From positions 48,881-112,880 of IMG/VR virus record IMGVR_UViG_3300017963_000207: DNA of 64,000 bases; one strand, given 5' to 3'. Of this stretch, positions 5,681-15,000 are shown one piece after another. The translations under genes were made by a program, and so were the position numbers. Origin of the DNA: a virus. The notes under the pieces were generated by a model. That model was not told where the DNA came from. It saw only the letters and a program-made list of their open reading frames with translations, and made no database searches. The stretch's first letter is position 1. The number at the start of each line of letters is the position of its first letter.

Positions 5681-8600
5681 TCAATGAGCTGCCCATGACC
5701 TGCCAGTATCTCCCTCAGCGACGCACGGAACTGATCGCATCATCGGCTGAATGCCCTCAATCATCGCCTGCTCCACCTCCAGCTTCACCTGCGCCACGAG
5801 CTCCTCGTCATCGTCACACTCGACCACGATCTCGTCGTGCACCATGTGAACCATCTTGGCCCGAGAGCCGAAGCGCTTCAGGCGGAAGTACACGTTGCGT
5901 AGGGAGCGCTTGAGGCCGTCGGCCCCCGAGCCTTGGATCGGGGTGTTCCCTGTTATGAACACATGCCCACTACGCCGAGCCACGAAGAAGGTATTAGGAA
6001 CAATTGGGCACCATATCCCGAAAACACCCTTGAGCTGCCTCACATGCTTCTTAAGCACCTGCGCCTTGTCGCGGTTGAGCACAGTAACCTGCCAGTGCTC
6101 CGTCCCCTTGGGAACATTCTTAAGCTTGGGCGACCTCGGCCTGTACTTCCGCATATCGCGCTTCTTGATGGAGCCCACGTAACCGCAAAGCGTGCAGAGA
6201 ATCTGGAAAACTTCTGCTCCCTCTCGGGAACGGCTGACAAAGGCCGTCTTATCGCTACGCCACCCATCCCCACCGATCATGGTTTGGAGCAGTAGACGAC
6301 ACTGCCGAGCCGTAAGCAGATTAAGAAGGTCCATGGTCAAAACACGGCCGGGGCAGAGCTGCACCAAAACCTCATTCAGAGGGTGCCGAAAGTACCACAT
6401 ACGCCCCCCCGCTTCCCCATTCTCGCTCTTCGAGTACCTCATCCCCAATCTACCCAGAAGCGCCTCAATACAAGCCACCTTATAAGGGTTAGCCCGCACA
6501 CTCTGATAGAGCTTCAAGGACACCCCACTAGGCTTAGGACCACGCTTTCCGGGACGGTCGTAGACCCTACGGGTCTTCTGAATACCGCCGTCCGTCAACC
6601 ACCAACCAGCAAGCTCCACAAAGTCGTCCGACAGGAGGCTACTCTCGGGCCCTTCGTACCGACCGGTGCGATGGATGCGATCGTCACCATGACGCGAGAG
6701 TGTTGATGTCCGTCGCTCCATGTCCTTTCGGGCGCCCTTGTTGTAGACAAGCCAACGATGGTCCGCTGTGGACACCGCATGAAACGACTTTGACTTGAAC
6801 TCCGTAAGCTCCCTCTCCACAGGCTCAAACACCCTTAAGTCCGTAGGAGCCTGCCACTCTAAGGCACCTGTTTTTGGGTTCTTGGTCAGAATCTCGTCGC
6901 CCAGAGCAAGATCCGGCCCTCTGACCCACCCCCGGCGTGTGAGCGCCTCCGTTTCAAAGTCTAGGCAGTTGAAGTACTCATTGCGCGCCGTCTCGGGGTC
7001 GAGGTAGCGCCGACGGCCCCACAGGGTGCGGGCATAGGGGACACGCTTCGCATCACGCAGAGAGCGCTCCTGCCACGCGCGCACGCGCGGGTAGCCGTCA
7101 AAGTAACGCTTGATGAACTTGTTGGCCTGCGCCTCTGTGATCGTCACCCCGTAGTTAGCCTGGGAGTACACGACCAGCTTCGCAGCTCCTAGCCCGTAGA
7201 TGAGCCCGAAGTTGACCGGCTTCGCCGCCTGGCGCTGCGCCTTGGTCACCTCATCGTAGGGAACTCCCGCGACGATGCTAGCCGTCCGACGGTGCGCATC
7301 CTCCCCCCGAAGGTAGATACCAATAAGCACAGGGTCCTGCGTCACCTCCGCAGCAAGACGGAGCTCTATCTGTGAGTTATGACTAACAAAGCCGTCGCTG
7401 ATATAGGTCACGGGACCAGGGACCGACAGGTCATAGACATCCTCCTCACCATCAAGCTCTATCGAGTCCACCGCATCGAAGAACGTCCCGTCCTCCACCG
7501 TCCGGCTCAACCCCAGCTCCCGATAAACCTCCGGGTGCTCCTCGCGCAGCTTCACAGCCACCAGAAAGCTGACAGACCGCCCCAGAGACGCCGTGTTGTT
7601 GAGCAATCTCCGTACCTCCCCCTCCAGCCTCAGCTCCCTAACACGCTCCTGCATATTAGGCACAGAGCCCACCGTCGGAGATACGGGACCACGCCCTATC
7701 AAGCCCGACAGCTTCCCCTGCTTGCGCCACGAGAAGAACCCCACAGTCTCCACAAACCTAGAGAGGAACAACCGGGGGACACGCAGCGACCAGCCCACAT
7801 AACGACGCCCCTCCCCATGCCGCTCCTTGCGCCGAGTAGACAACACCCCCAGAGCCAGGAGCAGCTGTTGGACCTCAACAATAAGACGCCTGCGGGAGGA
7901 GACCAGCTTCACGTGGTCCCCCCCAGCACTACCGTCCGCCTCAAAGAGGCCCCGCAAAAAGGCGCCCACCACACGCGGCGGAGAGGACCAAAGAAACCCA
8001 GGCACAGCCCCCTTTGAAACGCCTAAAGCTACAAACCAGTCGCGAAGCTGCTTGCGATTGACGTGCGTCTCAATGACGCCACGATACTCCTTGACATGTA
8101 GATCACGAAGCCCGAACAGCTCCTCACACAGCCCCAGCAGACGCTCATGGACCGCCGGGTCCTTAGCGTTTACCACCCACCGAAGATAGTTGGACCCTAG
8201 ATTCCCGTCCCCCACAAAGTAACCAACAAAGAAAGCCAAGTCCTCAGAGACCTCCCCAGGAACACGAACCTCCTTGCTGTTGACGCCACCAGAAGGCTTA
8301 GGCGGCAGCACAACCTTCGACGAAGCCTCCGACAAACCCCGGCCGGATTGCACAGCCACGTAGTCCGACGGCCCTATCTCATGTAGACGCTTCCAAACAT
8401 AGGCTCCCTCACGGTCAAGGACTCTAATACGGTGAAGAGACGTAGCACGCAGCTCGTAGCCAAGCTTCGTCCGAATCCGATAGACAGACTGGACCCCTTT
8501 AGAGATACGGTCGCTCACTCGATGCTTCGTCCCGTCCTCCACCAAGACCTCAGCACCTACGGCAACATTCTCCACCGGCACCAAACCCTCCGATGTCGCC

Positions 8601-10555
8601 ACGCGCGTCCCCCCCACGACGCAATAGTCGGTAACGATTAGTATTCGGCCATCGCCCGGTCTGAAGCAATCACGGTACTCAAAAGCGCGAGGAATCTGCT
8701 GCAGGTTTGGCGATCGGCTATTATGAGAGAAGACCCCACAAGCCTCATAGCTCTCATCTACGGCGACGGTAATGTCATAGACCTCACGACTTCCGCAAGC
8801 GTAGACTTCCTCAATTGTAACGTCTTGCTGTCCTTCAGCTGCCTGTAGTGAATAGCCTTGTGGCCTGAGTGAGTCACCAGCGCGAGGTTGTGCAGATCGT
8901 TGTTCTTCGGATCCCCGTCTATGTGATGGACCGTCAAGTGCTCGGGAATCTCCCCCAAGCCCAACGCTTCGGCCATCACCACGCGATGAACGAATCGCCT
9001 CTTGCCATTGTGCAGGCAAGTCAGATACCCATAGCCGTCGTCGCACAACCCCTTCCAGTTGTGGTGTTGCTCCCCCTTCTTGCCCCACATAGGATTCTGC
9101 TCCCCCGTCTTTGATGCCGAGTAACGCAGAGCTGCTAACGCCTTGCGCTCGGCCTCCGGCATACACGATCGTACCACATGCGACACGTTGTGAAACGTAG
9201 TCCCCAGCCTCTCGGCAACCTCTGTAAGCTTCAACATCTCCGGGCTCCGGTACAGTTCCAGAACATCCCGACGATTCTTCGCGTCCCCTGTCCAAGTCTT
9301 TGATACACTCATCTACCATACTCCGAACAGACTTCCACTCACCAGTAGAGAGTAGCAATCTGTGGGAGCCCGTGCACTTCAAAACCTCCCCGTTACTAAA
9401 ACGTACCGAATATATCCTCTCGGGTTTAAGCCTCCAATGGTTGATGACGGGCTGCCAACGCTCCTTGTGGGTCCATACCTGGTCACCGACAGAGACATCC
9501 TCCATCCGCTTCATACCCTCAGTGGTCCGGATAAGTGTCTCCCCCACTACGCAGCTGTATCGGCCAGCTCCAGTTAGCGGCCAGAAGTCCGTATGGATAC
9601 GACCCGTCTTCGGATTGATGTTCTCCAGGTAGTCAGGACCGAAGGAGTCGACACGCTTCGATATCTTGCGGTACTCGATGAAGAGCGGGAAGACCTTATG
9701 CTTTGTCGCGATCATCGCAATGAGGTCTGACGCCGTGCTCGTCAGACCAAGATTAAGCGGCTTACCGTTCGGCTTGGTCAGCGAGTTAAAGCTCGCGAGC
9801 ACCTGCTGCGGCGAGCGGTAGTTGAAGCCCGAGGGAATGCCCGGCAGGCTCAGCAGCCCCTTCGGATGCGGCAGCATCACATCCAGCTTATTGCGCAGCT
9901 CCTCTAGCTTACGCTTGTTGGCCTCCGCTACCTTGAGCCACATCTCGCTATCCAACCGAAAGCCGTTCAGCTCTATCTCCGCCTCGGCGAGAGGGGCCCC
10001 GAACTCGATCAAGGCTATACGGTTGAGCCCTGCCTTGGCCAGCTTCGGCTTGAGCGCGTCCCGCAGCTCTAGGAGGTACGTCACATCCTCCGCCGCATAG
10101 TCTAGCTGCTCTTCCCCAAGCTCGGCCGCCGACCAGTCCGACCCTCCCATGTCCCCTGTCCCTGGCTCTACCTTGAGCTCTCGGGCATACAGGTCATAAA
10201 GGTTGTTCCCCAAAAAGCGGCCATTGTGGATAATCGCAGAGGCCCGAAAGGTATCGAACACAGGCCACAATTCAATACCGTGGTGAAAGAGTAGCCACTT
10301 CTGCTCAAACTTCGCGTTCTGGATCACCTTAATGGCGGAGCCCTTCAGCGCCTCCACCAACGGCCCCATAGTGCACGTCTTGAACAGGTCAATGACGTAG
10401 ATACCCTGCCCTGTGTTGAGCTGCAGCAGCCGTATCTTCCCGTCGCGCGGGTCCAAGGAGGTGGTCTCAATGTCGAGACCCACCACCTTGGCGTTGTCGA
10501 CCTCGTTGGCTATGGCCCCTAACCGCTCCGCAGAGGTGACGTATTCATAGCTCAT
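5681..10555 (-). CDS. polA: DNA polymerase I (family A) with three inteins
   Basis: 1624-residue precursor; removing three inteins leaves a 589-residue polymerase. N-terminal 3'-5' exonuclease: DIETTSLD (residues 28-35), NAKFEQKW (80-87) and LDYAAEDVTY (151-160). Polymerase motifs follow: RSPNLQQIP, DYSQIELR (motif A, split by intein 2), a fingers helix with KPVNFGLIYG (motif B) and VHDEIVVE (motif C). There is no 5' nuclease domain, as usual in phages. Intein 1 lies before SRSPNLQQIP, intein 2 between Y and S of DYSQIELR, intein 3 before TPIQG. All sit in the active site, so unspliced enzyme should be inactive. An HNH gene is nested out of frame in intein 1. Start overlaps the preceding gene by 4 bases. 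Confidence 0.95.
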   Translation of the reverse strand: MSYEYVTSAERLGAIANEVDNAKVVGLDIETTSLDPRDGKIRLLQLNTGQGIYVIDLFKTCTMGPLVEALKGSAIKVIQNAKFEQKWLLFHHGIELWPVFDTFRASAIIHNGRFLGNNLYDLYARELKVEPGTGDMGGSDWSAAELGEEQLDYAAEDVTYLLELRDALKPKLAKAGLNRIALIEFGAPLAEAEIELNGFRLDSEMWLKVAEANKRKLEELRNKLDVMLPHPKGLLSLPGIPSGFNYRSPQQVLASFNSLTKPNGKPLNLGLTSTASDLIAMIATKHKVFPLFIEYRKISKRVDSFGPDYLENINPKTGRIHTDFWPLTGAGRYSCVVGETLIRTTEGMKRMEDVSVGDQVWTHKERWQPVINHWRLKPERIYSVRFSNGEVLKCTGSHRLLLSTGEWKSVRSMVDECIKDLDRGREESSGCSGTVPEPGDVEAYRGCREAGDYVSQRVACGTIVYAGGRAQGVSSSALLGIKDGGAESYVGQEGGATPQLEGVVRRRLWVSDLPAQWQEAIRSSRGDGRSVGLGGDSRALDGPSHRRGSEEQRSAQPRAGDSLRPQGYSLQAAEGQQDVTIEEVYACGSREVYDITVAVDESYEACGVFSHNSRSPNLQQIPRAFEYRDCFRPGDGRILIVTDYCVVGGTRVATSEGLVPVENVAVGAEVLVEDGTKHRVSDRISKGVQSVYRIRTKLGYELRATSLHRIRVLDREGAYVWKRLHEIGPSDYVAVQSGRGLSEASSKVVLPPKPSGGVNSKEVRVPGEVSEDLAFFVGYFVGDGNLGSNYLRWVVNAKDPAVHERLLGLCEELFGLRDLHVKEYRGVIETHVNRKQLRDWFVALGVSKGAVPGFLWSSPPRVVGAFLRGLFEADGSAGGDHVKLVSSRRRLIVEVQQLLLALGVLSTRRKERHGEGRRYVGWSLRVPRLFLSRFVETVGFFSWRKQGKLSGLIGRGPVSPTVGSVPNMQERVRELRLEGEVRRLLNNTASLGRSVSFLVAVKLREEHPEVYRELGLSRTVEDGTFFDAVDSIELDGEEDVYDLSVPGPVTYISDGFVSHNSQIELRLAAEVTQDPVLIGIYLRGEDAHRRTASIVAGVPYDEVTKAQRQAAKPVNFGLIYGLGAAKLVVYSQANYGVTITEAQANKFIKRYFDGYPRVRAWQERSLRDAKRVPYARTLWGRRRYLDPETARNEYFNCLDFETEALTRRGWVRGPDLALGDEILTKNPKTGALEWQAPTDLRVFEPVERELTEFKSKSFHAVSTADHRWLVYNKGARKDMERRTSTLSRHGDDRIHRTGRYEGPESSLLSDDFVELAGWWLTDGGIQKTRRVYDRPGKRGPKPSGVSLKLYQSVRANPYKVACIEALLGRLGMRYSKSENGEAGGRMWYFRHPLNEVLVQLCPGRVLTMDLLNLLTARQCRLLLQTMIGGDGWRSDKTAFVSRSREGAEVFQILCTLCGYVGSIKKRDMRKYRPRSPKLKNVPKGTEHWQVTVLNRDKAQVLKKHVRQLKGVFGIWCPIVPNTFFVARRSGHVFITGNTPIQGSGADGLKRSLRNVYFRLKRFGSRAKMVHMVHDEIVVECDDDEELVAQVKLEVEQAMIEGIQPMMRSVPCVAEGDTGRSWAAH
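5945..6967 (-). mobile_element. Intein 3 of DNA polymerase (341 aa)
   Basis: Residues 1197-1537, inserted before TPIQGSGADG. Starts CLDFETEALTRRGW, block B STADHRWLV, LAGLIDADG-like motifs LAGWWLTDGG and LLQTMIGGDGW, ends VFITGN then Thr (+1 Thr, less common than Ser or Cys). Confidence 0.93.
7376..8623 (-). mobile_element. Intein 2 of DNA polymerase (416 aa)
   Basis: Residues 645-1060, inserted between Tyr and Ser of DYSQIELR. Starts CVVGGTRVATSEG, contains two LAGLIDADG-type motifs (FFVGYFVGDGNLG and FLRGLFEADGSAG), and ends ISDGFVSHN then Ser. It is a full-size intein with its own homing endonuclease domain. Confidence 0.95.
8720..9553 (-). mobile_element. Intein 1 of DNA polymerase (278 aa) with out-of-frame HNH gene
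   Basis: Residues 335-612. Begins Cys (CVVGETLIRTTEG), has block B as TGSHRLLL, ends ACGVFSHN followed by Ser. The central ~160 residues are low-complexity, rich in R, G, S and Q, and coincide with an HNH endonuclease gene read in the +1 frame (8758-9312). The splicing parts alone make about 118 residues, the size of a mini-intein. Confidence 0.9.
8758..9312 (-). CDS. HNH endonuclease gene nested out of frame inside polymerase intein 1
   Basis: 184 residues. N-terminal helix-turn-helix-like region (LTEVAERLGTTFHNVSHVV), then an HNH core: FVHRVVMAEALG, HLTVHHIDGDPKNNDLHNLALV, with His-His-Asp, Asn and Asn in place. Its frame is +1 relative to the polymerase and it lies wholly in the intein; its last ~25 codons overlap the real C-terminal splicing block, so both frames are used there. 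A GGAG about 10 bases before ATG 9312 could serve ribosomes. Presumably it makes the break that homes the intein. The domain pattern is too complete to be a shadow frame. Confidence 0.85.
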   Translation of the reverse strand: MSVSKTWTGDAKNRRDVLELYRSPEMLKLTEVAERLGTTFHNVSHVVRSCMPEAERKALAALRYSASKTGEQNPMWGKKGEQHHNWKGLCDDGYGYLTCLHNGKRRFVHRVVMAEALGLGEIPEHLTVHHIDGDPKNNDLHNLALVTHSGHKAIHYRQLKDSKTLQLRKSTLAEVVRSMTLPSP

Positions 10556-11481
10556 CCTACCGGCTCACTGCTGACGGCTTCTTTGCCCCCGTCCGTCGCC
10601 CGATAGGTCCCCTTCCCTACCTTCTCGACCAGCGAGCCTCGCACCAGACGCCGCAGAGCGTTTCGCACCCAGCTGTTCGCCTGCCGGCTCGGAACACCCT
10701 CAAACACCTCCGCCATCGCCTTCAGAGTCCGCGGATCGCCCCCGGACAAGGTGCCCAGCACGATCACCTCCTTGGGGTTGAGGTCCGCCGCCTCCAGCTG
10801 AAGCGGCTTACCGCTCTGCCCCGAGGCCGCCTTCTTACCGTTACCCTTTCGAGATGTCTTCTTTGCCTTCGCCTTGGCAGCCTTCGCCTTAGCCGCCTTC
10901 GCCTTGGCCTTTGCACGCAGACGCCCTCTAGGGCGTGCCTTCCCATTCCCCTTGGCACGTCGGCGCGGCCTAGGCTGCGGGGGCCCCTCTACCTCCTCCA
11001 CCACAGGCTGTGCACCATCCGCAACAGTGGCCGCAGCGGGCCCTGGTGCGGCTGCTGGCGCGGCAGGCGGCTCGGGCTCGGGTGCGGCCACCTTCGGCGC
11101 GGCTGCTGGCGCGGCAGGCGGCTCGGGCTCGGGTGCGGCCACCTTCGGCGCGGCTGCTGGCGTGGCAGGCGGCTCGGGCTCGGGTGCGGACACCTTCGGC
11201 TCAGCCGTAGGCGTTGGGGGGGGCACCTCCTTCTCGGGGAGTGCCGTTGCAGCCTCAACAAGCATCACCACATCAAAGGTCTGCGCATCAACCAGCTGGA
11301 TGGTGGCCTTCTCCCCCTCCTTGACCACTCGACAAAGACGCCCCTCCTCGCGCCCAACCTCCTTAGCCTTAACCAGCTTTCTCGTCGTGGGGTGGAACTC
11401 CTGCACCATCTTCACAGTGACCTCGCGGTAGAGTCCCTCACCACACTGTACCGCTACGCGGCGCGTGGTCTCTCGTTCCAT
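10552..11481 (-). CDS. Histone H1-like, Lys/Ala/Pro-rich DNA-binding protein
   Basis: 309 residues. An N-terminal ~95-residue beta-rich region is followed by a Pro/Ala/Glu linker made of three 17-residue repeats (encoded by 51-bp tandem repeats), then a basic KAKAKAAKAKAAKAKAKK stretch like the tail of histone H1, and a C-terminal winged-helix-like domain (about residues 235-300). It probably binds DNA non-specifically and compacts it, or acts with the polymerase, whose start it overlaps by 4 bases. ATG 11481 is chosen for its AGGAGG; an upstream in-frame ATG at 11517 lacks one. Confidence 0.75.
   Translation of the reverse strand: MERETTRRVAVQCGEGLYREVTVKMVQEFHPTTRKLVKAKEVGREEGRLCRVVKEGEKATIQLVDAQTFDVVMLVEAATALPEKEVPPPTPTAEPKVSAPEPEPPATPAAAPKVAAPEPEPPAAPAAAPKVAAPEPEPPAAPAAAPGPAAATVADGAQPVVEEVEGPPQPRPRRRAKGNGKARPRGRLRAKAKAKAAKAKAAKAKAKKTSRKGNGKKAASGQSGKPLQLEAADLNPKEVIVLGTLSGGDPRTLKAMAEVFEGVPSRQANSWVRNALRRLVRGSLVEKVGKGTYRATDGGKEAVSSEPVG
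11051..11203. repeat. 51-bp tandem repeat, three copies, coding
   Basis: The phrase beginning GCTGCTGGCG recurs at 11051, 11102 and 11153, exactly 51 bases apart, encoding the Pro/Ala/Glu linker of the H1-like protein. Copies 1 and 2 are almost identical, so the array is probably recent or variable in number. Confidence 0.85.
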
Positions 11482-11538
11482 AGATCCTCCTGTCGACTCG
11501 CCGTGGTTGTGCGGCAAGTCTACCCATTAGCACAGGAG

Positions 11539-11567
11539 ATCGTAACAGGCCGAGAGCTTATTGTCAA
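11539..11567 (-). promoter_or_regulatory. Promoter, TTGACA-17-TACGAT
   Basis: Minus-strand TTGACA (11562-11567), 17-base spacer, TACGAT (11539-11544), about 50 bases before ATG 11481. It should drive the H1-like gene and the polymerase. The -35 lies just beyond the end (11575) of the upstream gene. Confidence 0.7.
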
Positions 11568-11574
11568 GGGGCGA

Positions 11575-12015
11575 TCACCGGCTAGCAGCAGCAATTATCT
11601 CTGCAGCCTCCTCACGCCAGCTCTGAGTGACGATGTCCAGGTTCATCGCGGTCTGCAAGGTGCCCGTGTCCGAATACGCCTCGCCTTGCACCTTGCTTAT
11701 CTCACCAGCCGCCATCTTCTGGCGCCAGATATTGATGGTGAGTGGCGAGAAGGTGAAAAATATTGGTGGTGTGGTGTCAGTCGGCCTCTCAGCGGACTCC
11801 ACCACAATCGTACCGTCGGGGCGCTCCTCCACGATATCCCCTACCACCGAGGAACCTCCCATCCCCGCGCCCGACAGATTCAGATACCTGTACCGGGCCT
11901 GACGGCCTCCAGGGTAGACGTCGAAGCCCTCCACCACACCCGCGACGACCTCCCCTTCGTAGGGCTCGATGCCCGTGTAGGAGAGCACATAAACCTTCTC
12001 CAGATCAAATCCCAT
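11575..12015 (-). CDS. Hypothetical protein
   Basis: 146 residues, mostly beta-strand, with an Ala-rich C-terminal helix (AAEIIAAAS). Lies directly after the giant multidomain gene (4-base gap) and probably belongs to its transcript. No family recognised. Confidence 0.65.
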   Translation of the reverse strand: MGFDLEKVYVLSYTGIEPYEGEVVAGVVEGFDVYPGGRQARYRYLNLSGAGMGGSSVVGDIVEERPDGTIVVESAERPTDTTPPIFFTFSPLTINIWRQKMAAGEISKVQGEAYSDTGTLQTAMNLDIVTQSWREEAAEIIAAASR

Positions 12016-12019
12016 CGTC

Positions 12020-15000
12020 CTACTCCATCAGAAGGGGCTCGACATACTTCCTGTACATCTCCCCAAGGTTGCGCTCCTCAACCACAAAGTCCTCAATCGG
12101 TACCCCGTTGCAAACATTGATGCCCGCTGCGCGGCACTTCTCAATAATGACCTGCCTGTACGTCTTCCCGTGGTAGGGGTCGGATATGTCAGTGACCGTA
12201 CCAGAGCAGGTTATCCGGAGAATGCTCCGAACCGGGATACCGTAGCGGACCGCAGACTCCGTGGTCTTGTTCTGCGCCGACGTCTCAAGGTCGTTTATCG
12301 CGCCCTCGATGTTCAAACGCTCCCGCCAATACATACCATCCTTCGGACCCGACCGTTGCGGCGCCGTTATCCCAAAGTCGTCGCCGATCAGAAAGTAATA
12401 ATCTAAGCGGCCGATCTCCCGCGGGTGGATGAGCGCCTGAGCACCTCCTCTCGATGCCCAAGGCATACCCGCGCCGGACCCCGCATTAGACGAAAGCTTC
12501 TTCTTCGTGACGATGTAGTTGAGCGCCTGGTCCGCTCCCCCCGTCTTCGTATCATCGTTCTCAGACGTCGCCCCAACGCGCCCAATACCCTGCGTAGCCC
12601 GCTGATTCGCGCTGATAATCCCAGCAGTCAGAATCGAGTGCACAAACTCGTAGTTGATGCCCTGCACGGCAAAGCGATAGCCCTGCTCATATAGGCGCTT
12701 ATAGCGTCCCTTGTCGACGAAGCAGGTGTAGCCGGGAAACACCTCCTCCTCGACAACCTCGTTCAAGTTAACATCCACGCCCGATGCCGCAATGAACTCC
12801 TTGATCTTCGCAGGCGTCTTCAGCTCCTTCGGCATCGTCGCCCCGTAATAGCTGTCCGACAGCGCATCTGCCGTCTGAGGTGCGACAGACCAGAGCACCT
12901 GCATCAGCTTGCGATACTCCTTCTCCTCTGGCGTAGCATTGCGCAGCAGCTCCCCAGACAGACCAGGCTTTACCGCCTCCAGAAGACGCTTCAGCGCCTC
13001 GTGAGGCGTCTCGCCCGCCTTCGGGCGCACGCGTGCCCACACACCACCCTGCCACGCATAGCAACCCTGCTTCATCCAGTAGCCTGGGACCTTAAGCTTG
13101 TCGCCGACCTCTAGGTCCCCTGTGGGCCTGTTGTTCCGTAGGCGTAGCGCCTGCTCCGTCGTGTTGTGCTGGCGCGCAACATACTGCCAAGCAGTAAGCG
13201 ACACCTTGGGGGCGCCCCAGACACCCGCGTTGATAATGTCGGTACCCTCCCGCCCAAAGTCCGACGCCTTAACCTTGTGGTTCTTCTCTTTGATCCGGTC
13301 TGCCTTCGCGATATGAAGCTCCGAGCCCTGGTCCGACCAGTACACAGTAGTGATTGGTTGGCTATGATGCTGTCCAGTCGCCACAAAGGCATCCAAGCTG
13401 TCGTCAAAGTTGTTCGGAGGCGTTGGGGCGGCTGACAGGCGGAAGCTGCCGTCCGTGCCGCCATGCCCCGTAAGCAGCTCTCCCCACACGTTAGGCCGCA
13501 GCTTGAGAGCAAACTCGTAGTAGAGCCCCTGAGTATCTTTCCACTTCCTAACGGTAAGATTGTTGCCCTCGACCGCTGCACCATCCGACTCGAAGCGCAC
13601 ACCAGAACGCCCGAGGTTCATCTTGTGCACCTCCGCGAGGTCTGCCGCGTTAGCCCTGGCGGGCGGATGGGCAATATCGTCCGGGAAGTACAAAGGTACC
13701 GGCGGGGTCGGACCTACCGGAGACGTCACATTGAACGGCTCGACCGGAACATCCATCTTCACGGAGGCTCCCTCAAAGGCCGCCTTGTCGATTAGAACGT
13801 GCGTGTAGTAGCTGCCCGTTACAAGGCCGTGCGCCGTATCGTACGAGATACCCAGCTCCGTACAGATATCCTTGAGCCGCTGCTTCGGGTCCGGCGCATC
13901 ATTAGTGATGCACAGCAGCAGCTTCGACGGCTCGGTGTTGTGCTGCTTGGTCTTGACAGTAACGCCGAGATCACTCCCTTGCTTGGTCAGATACTCGGAG
14001 GATGAGAAGGTCTTCTCAATAACAGAGGGGCCCTCGACGGGCTCGTCAGGCACCTGCCAGCCGCCTGCAAAGGTGAATTGCCCTGTGTCCTTCTTCCCCG
14101 TCCGCTCGCGGTACATGAGCGTGATGAAGGTCTCAAAGTCCCTCCGCAGATCAAGCTTTCGGCGGCGCGCCCGCTGGAGGAACTTGCGCTGCTCCGCCGG
14201 CTTGCCGGGCCAATACGACTCCGCATAGGGGCGCAGCATCTTGATAAACTTCGCCGTGGGGATGGCCTGCAGCTTCATAACGGTTTTCTCGATCCTACTT
14301 AGATCGAGATCGAAGTCATTATTCCGCCACCCTACCCACAGCTTGTTGTAGACACTCCCAACGTTGTTGGGGTCGTACTTCCCAGTTAGCTCATCCTTAC
14401 CCAGGAACAGGTAGCATTGCTCCTTATCGACACCCTGCACCGTGCCGTCCGCCAGACGGATAAACTGCCCCCCATGATTGTCGTTCTGCGACATCAGCCA
14501 ATCGACCACCTGCTCCTGAACGAGGTAAGAGCGGTCTGCCGCCGATAGCTCCGTAGCCGGGTGCTTGTATTGCTGCTCCAAGGTGGGGTTGGTGCTGTCC
14601 AGCTCTACTAGCGGCTGCAGCGTGCCCACGTGGCCGCGAAGCTTGATCACCCCGACGGGGATAGCATCTGGGTTGACCGTCTTGGCCACCTCGTAGAATA
14701 TCTGCTGAGCTGCTGCCGCGAAGGGTTTGATCTCCTTGTTCCAACCCTTTGTGATGGCCGGCTTGAACATCCACCGCTTACCGGTCTTCTTATCGGTGTA
14801 GATGTATTTCTCGCCCGCGCCGCCGAGGATGCTCTTGGCGCTCTTCCCCTCGTCTAGGTCCTTCTTCTTAGGCAGCTGCGGCAGCTTCGGCATCGCCAGG
14901 ACGACCTCCTCAGCTGACAGGGAGACCGGCGGCAATGCCGTGGAAGGCCCAGGCTCAGGGAGAACCTCGGGCAGCGGGTAGGTAGCTGTGGGTCCTGGAG

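Noticed and set aside
7379-8017. Rightward 212-codon open frame inside the polymerase gene
   Set aside because: Antisense of intein 2, which has clear splicing and LAGLIDADG motifs; the rightward translation is Arg/Pro/His-rich without domains.
8720-9553. Sequencing frameshift hiding an in-frame HNH domain in polymerase intein 1
   Set aside because: The intein frame is open from block N through block C and joins the polymerase correctly on both sides, and the HNH gene has its own start and stop; two compensating errors would be needed here and again in the MoxR intein. Not excluded without resequencing.
10874-11431. Rightward Gly/Ala/Ser-rich open frame
   Set aside because: It is the antisense reading of the 51-bp repeats and Lys/Ala tail of the H1-like gene.
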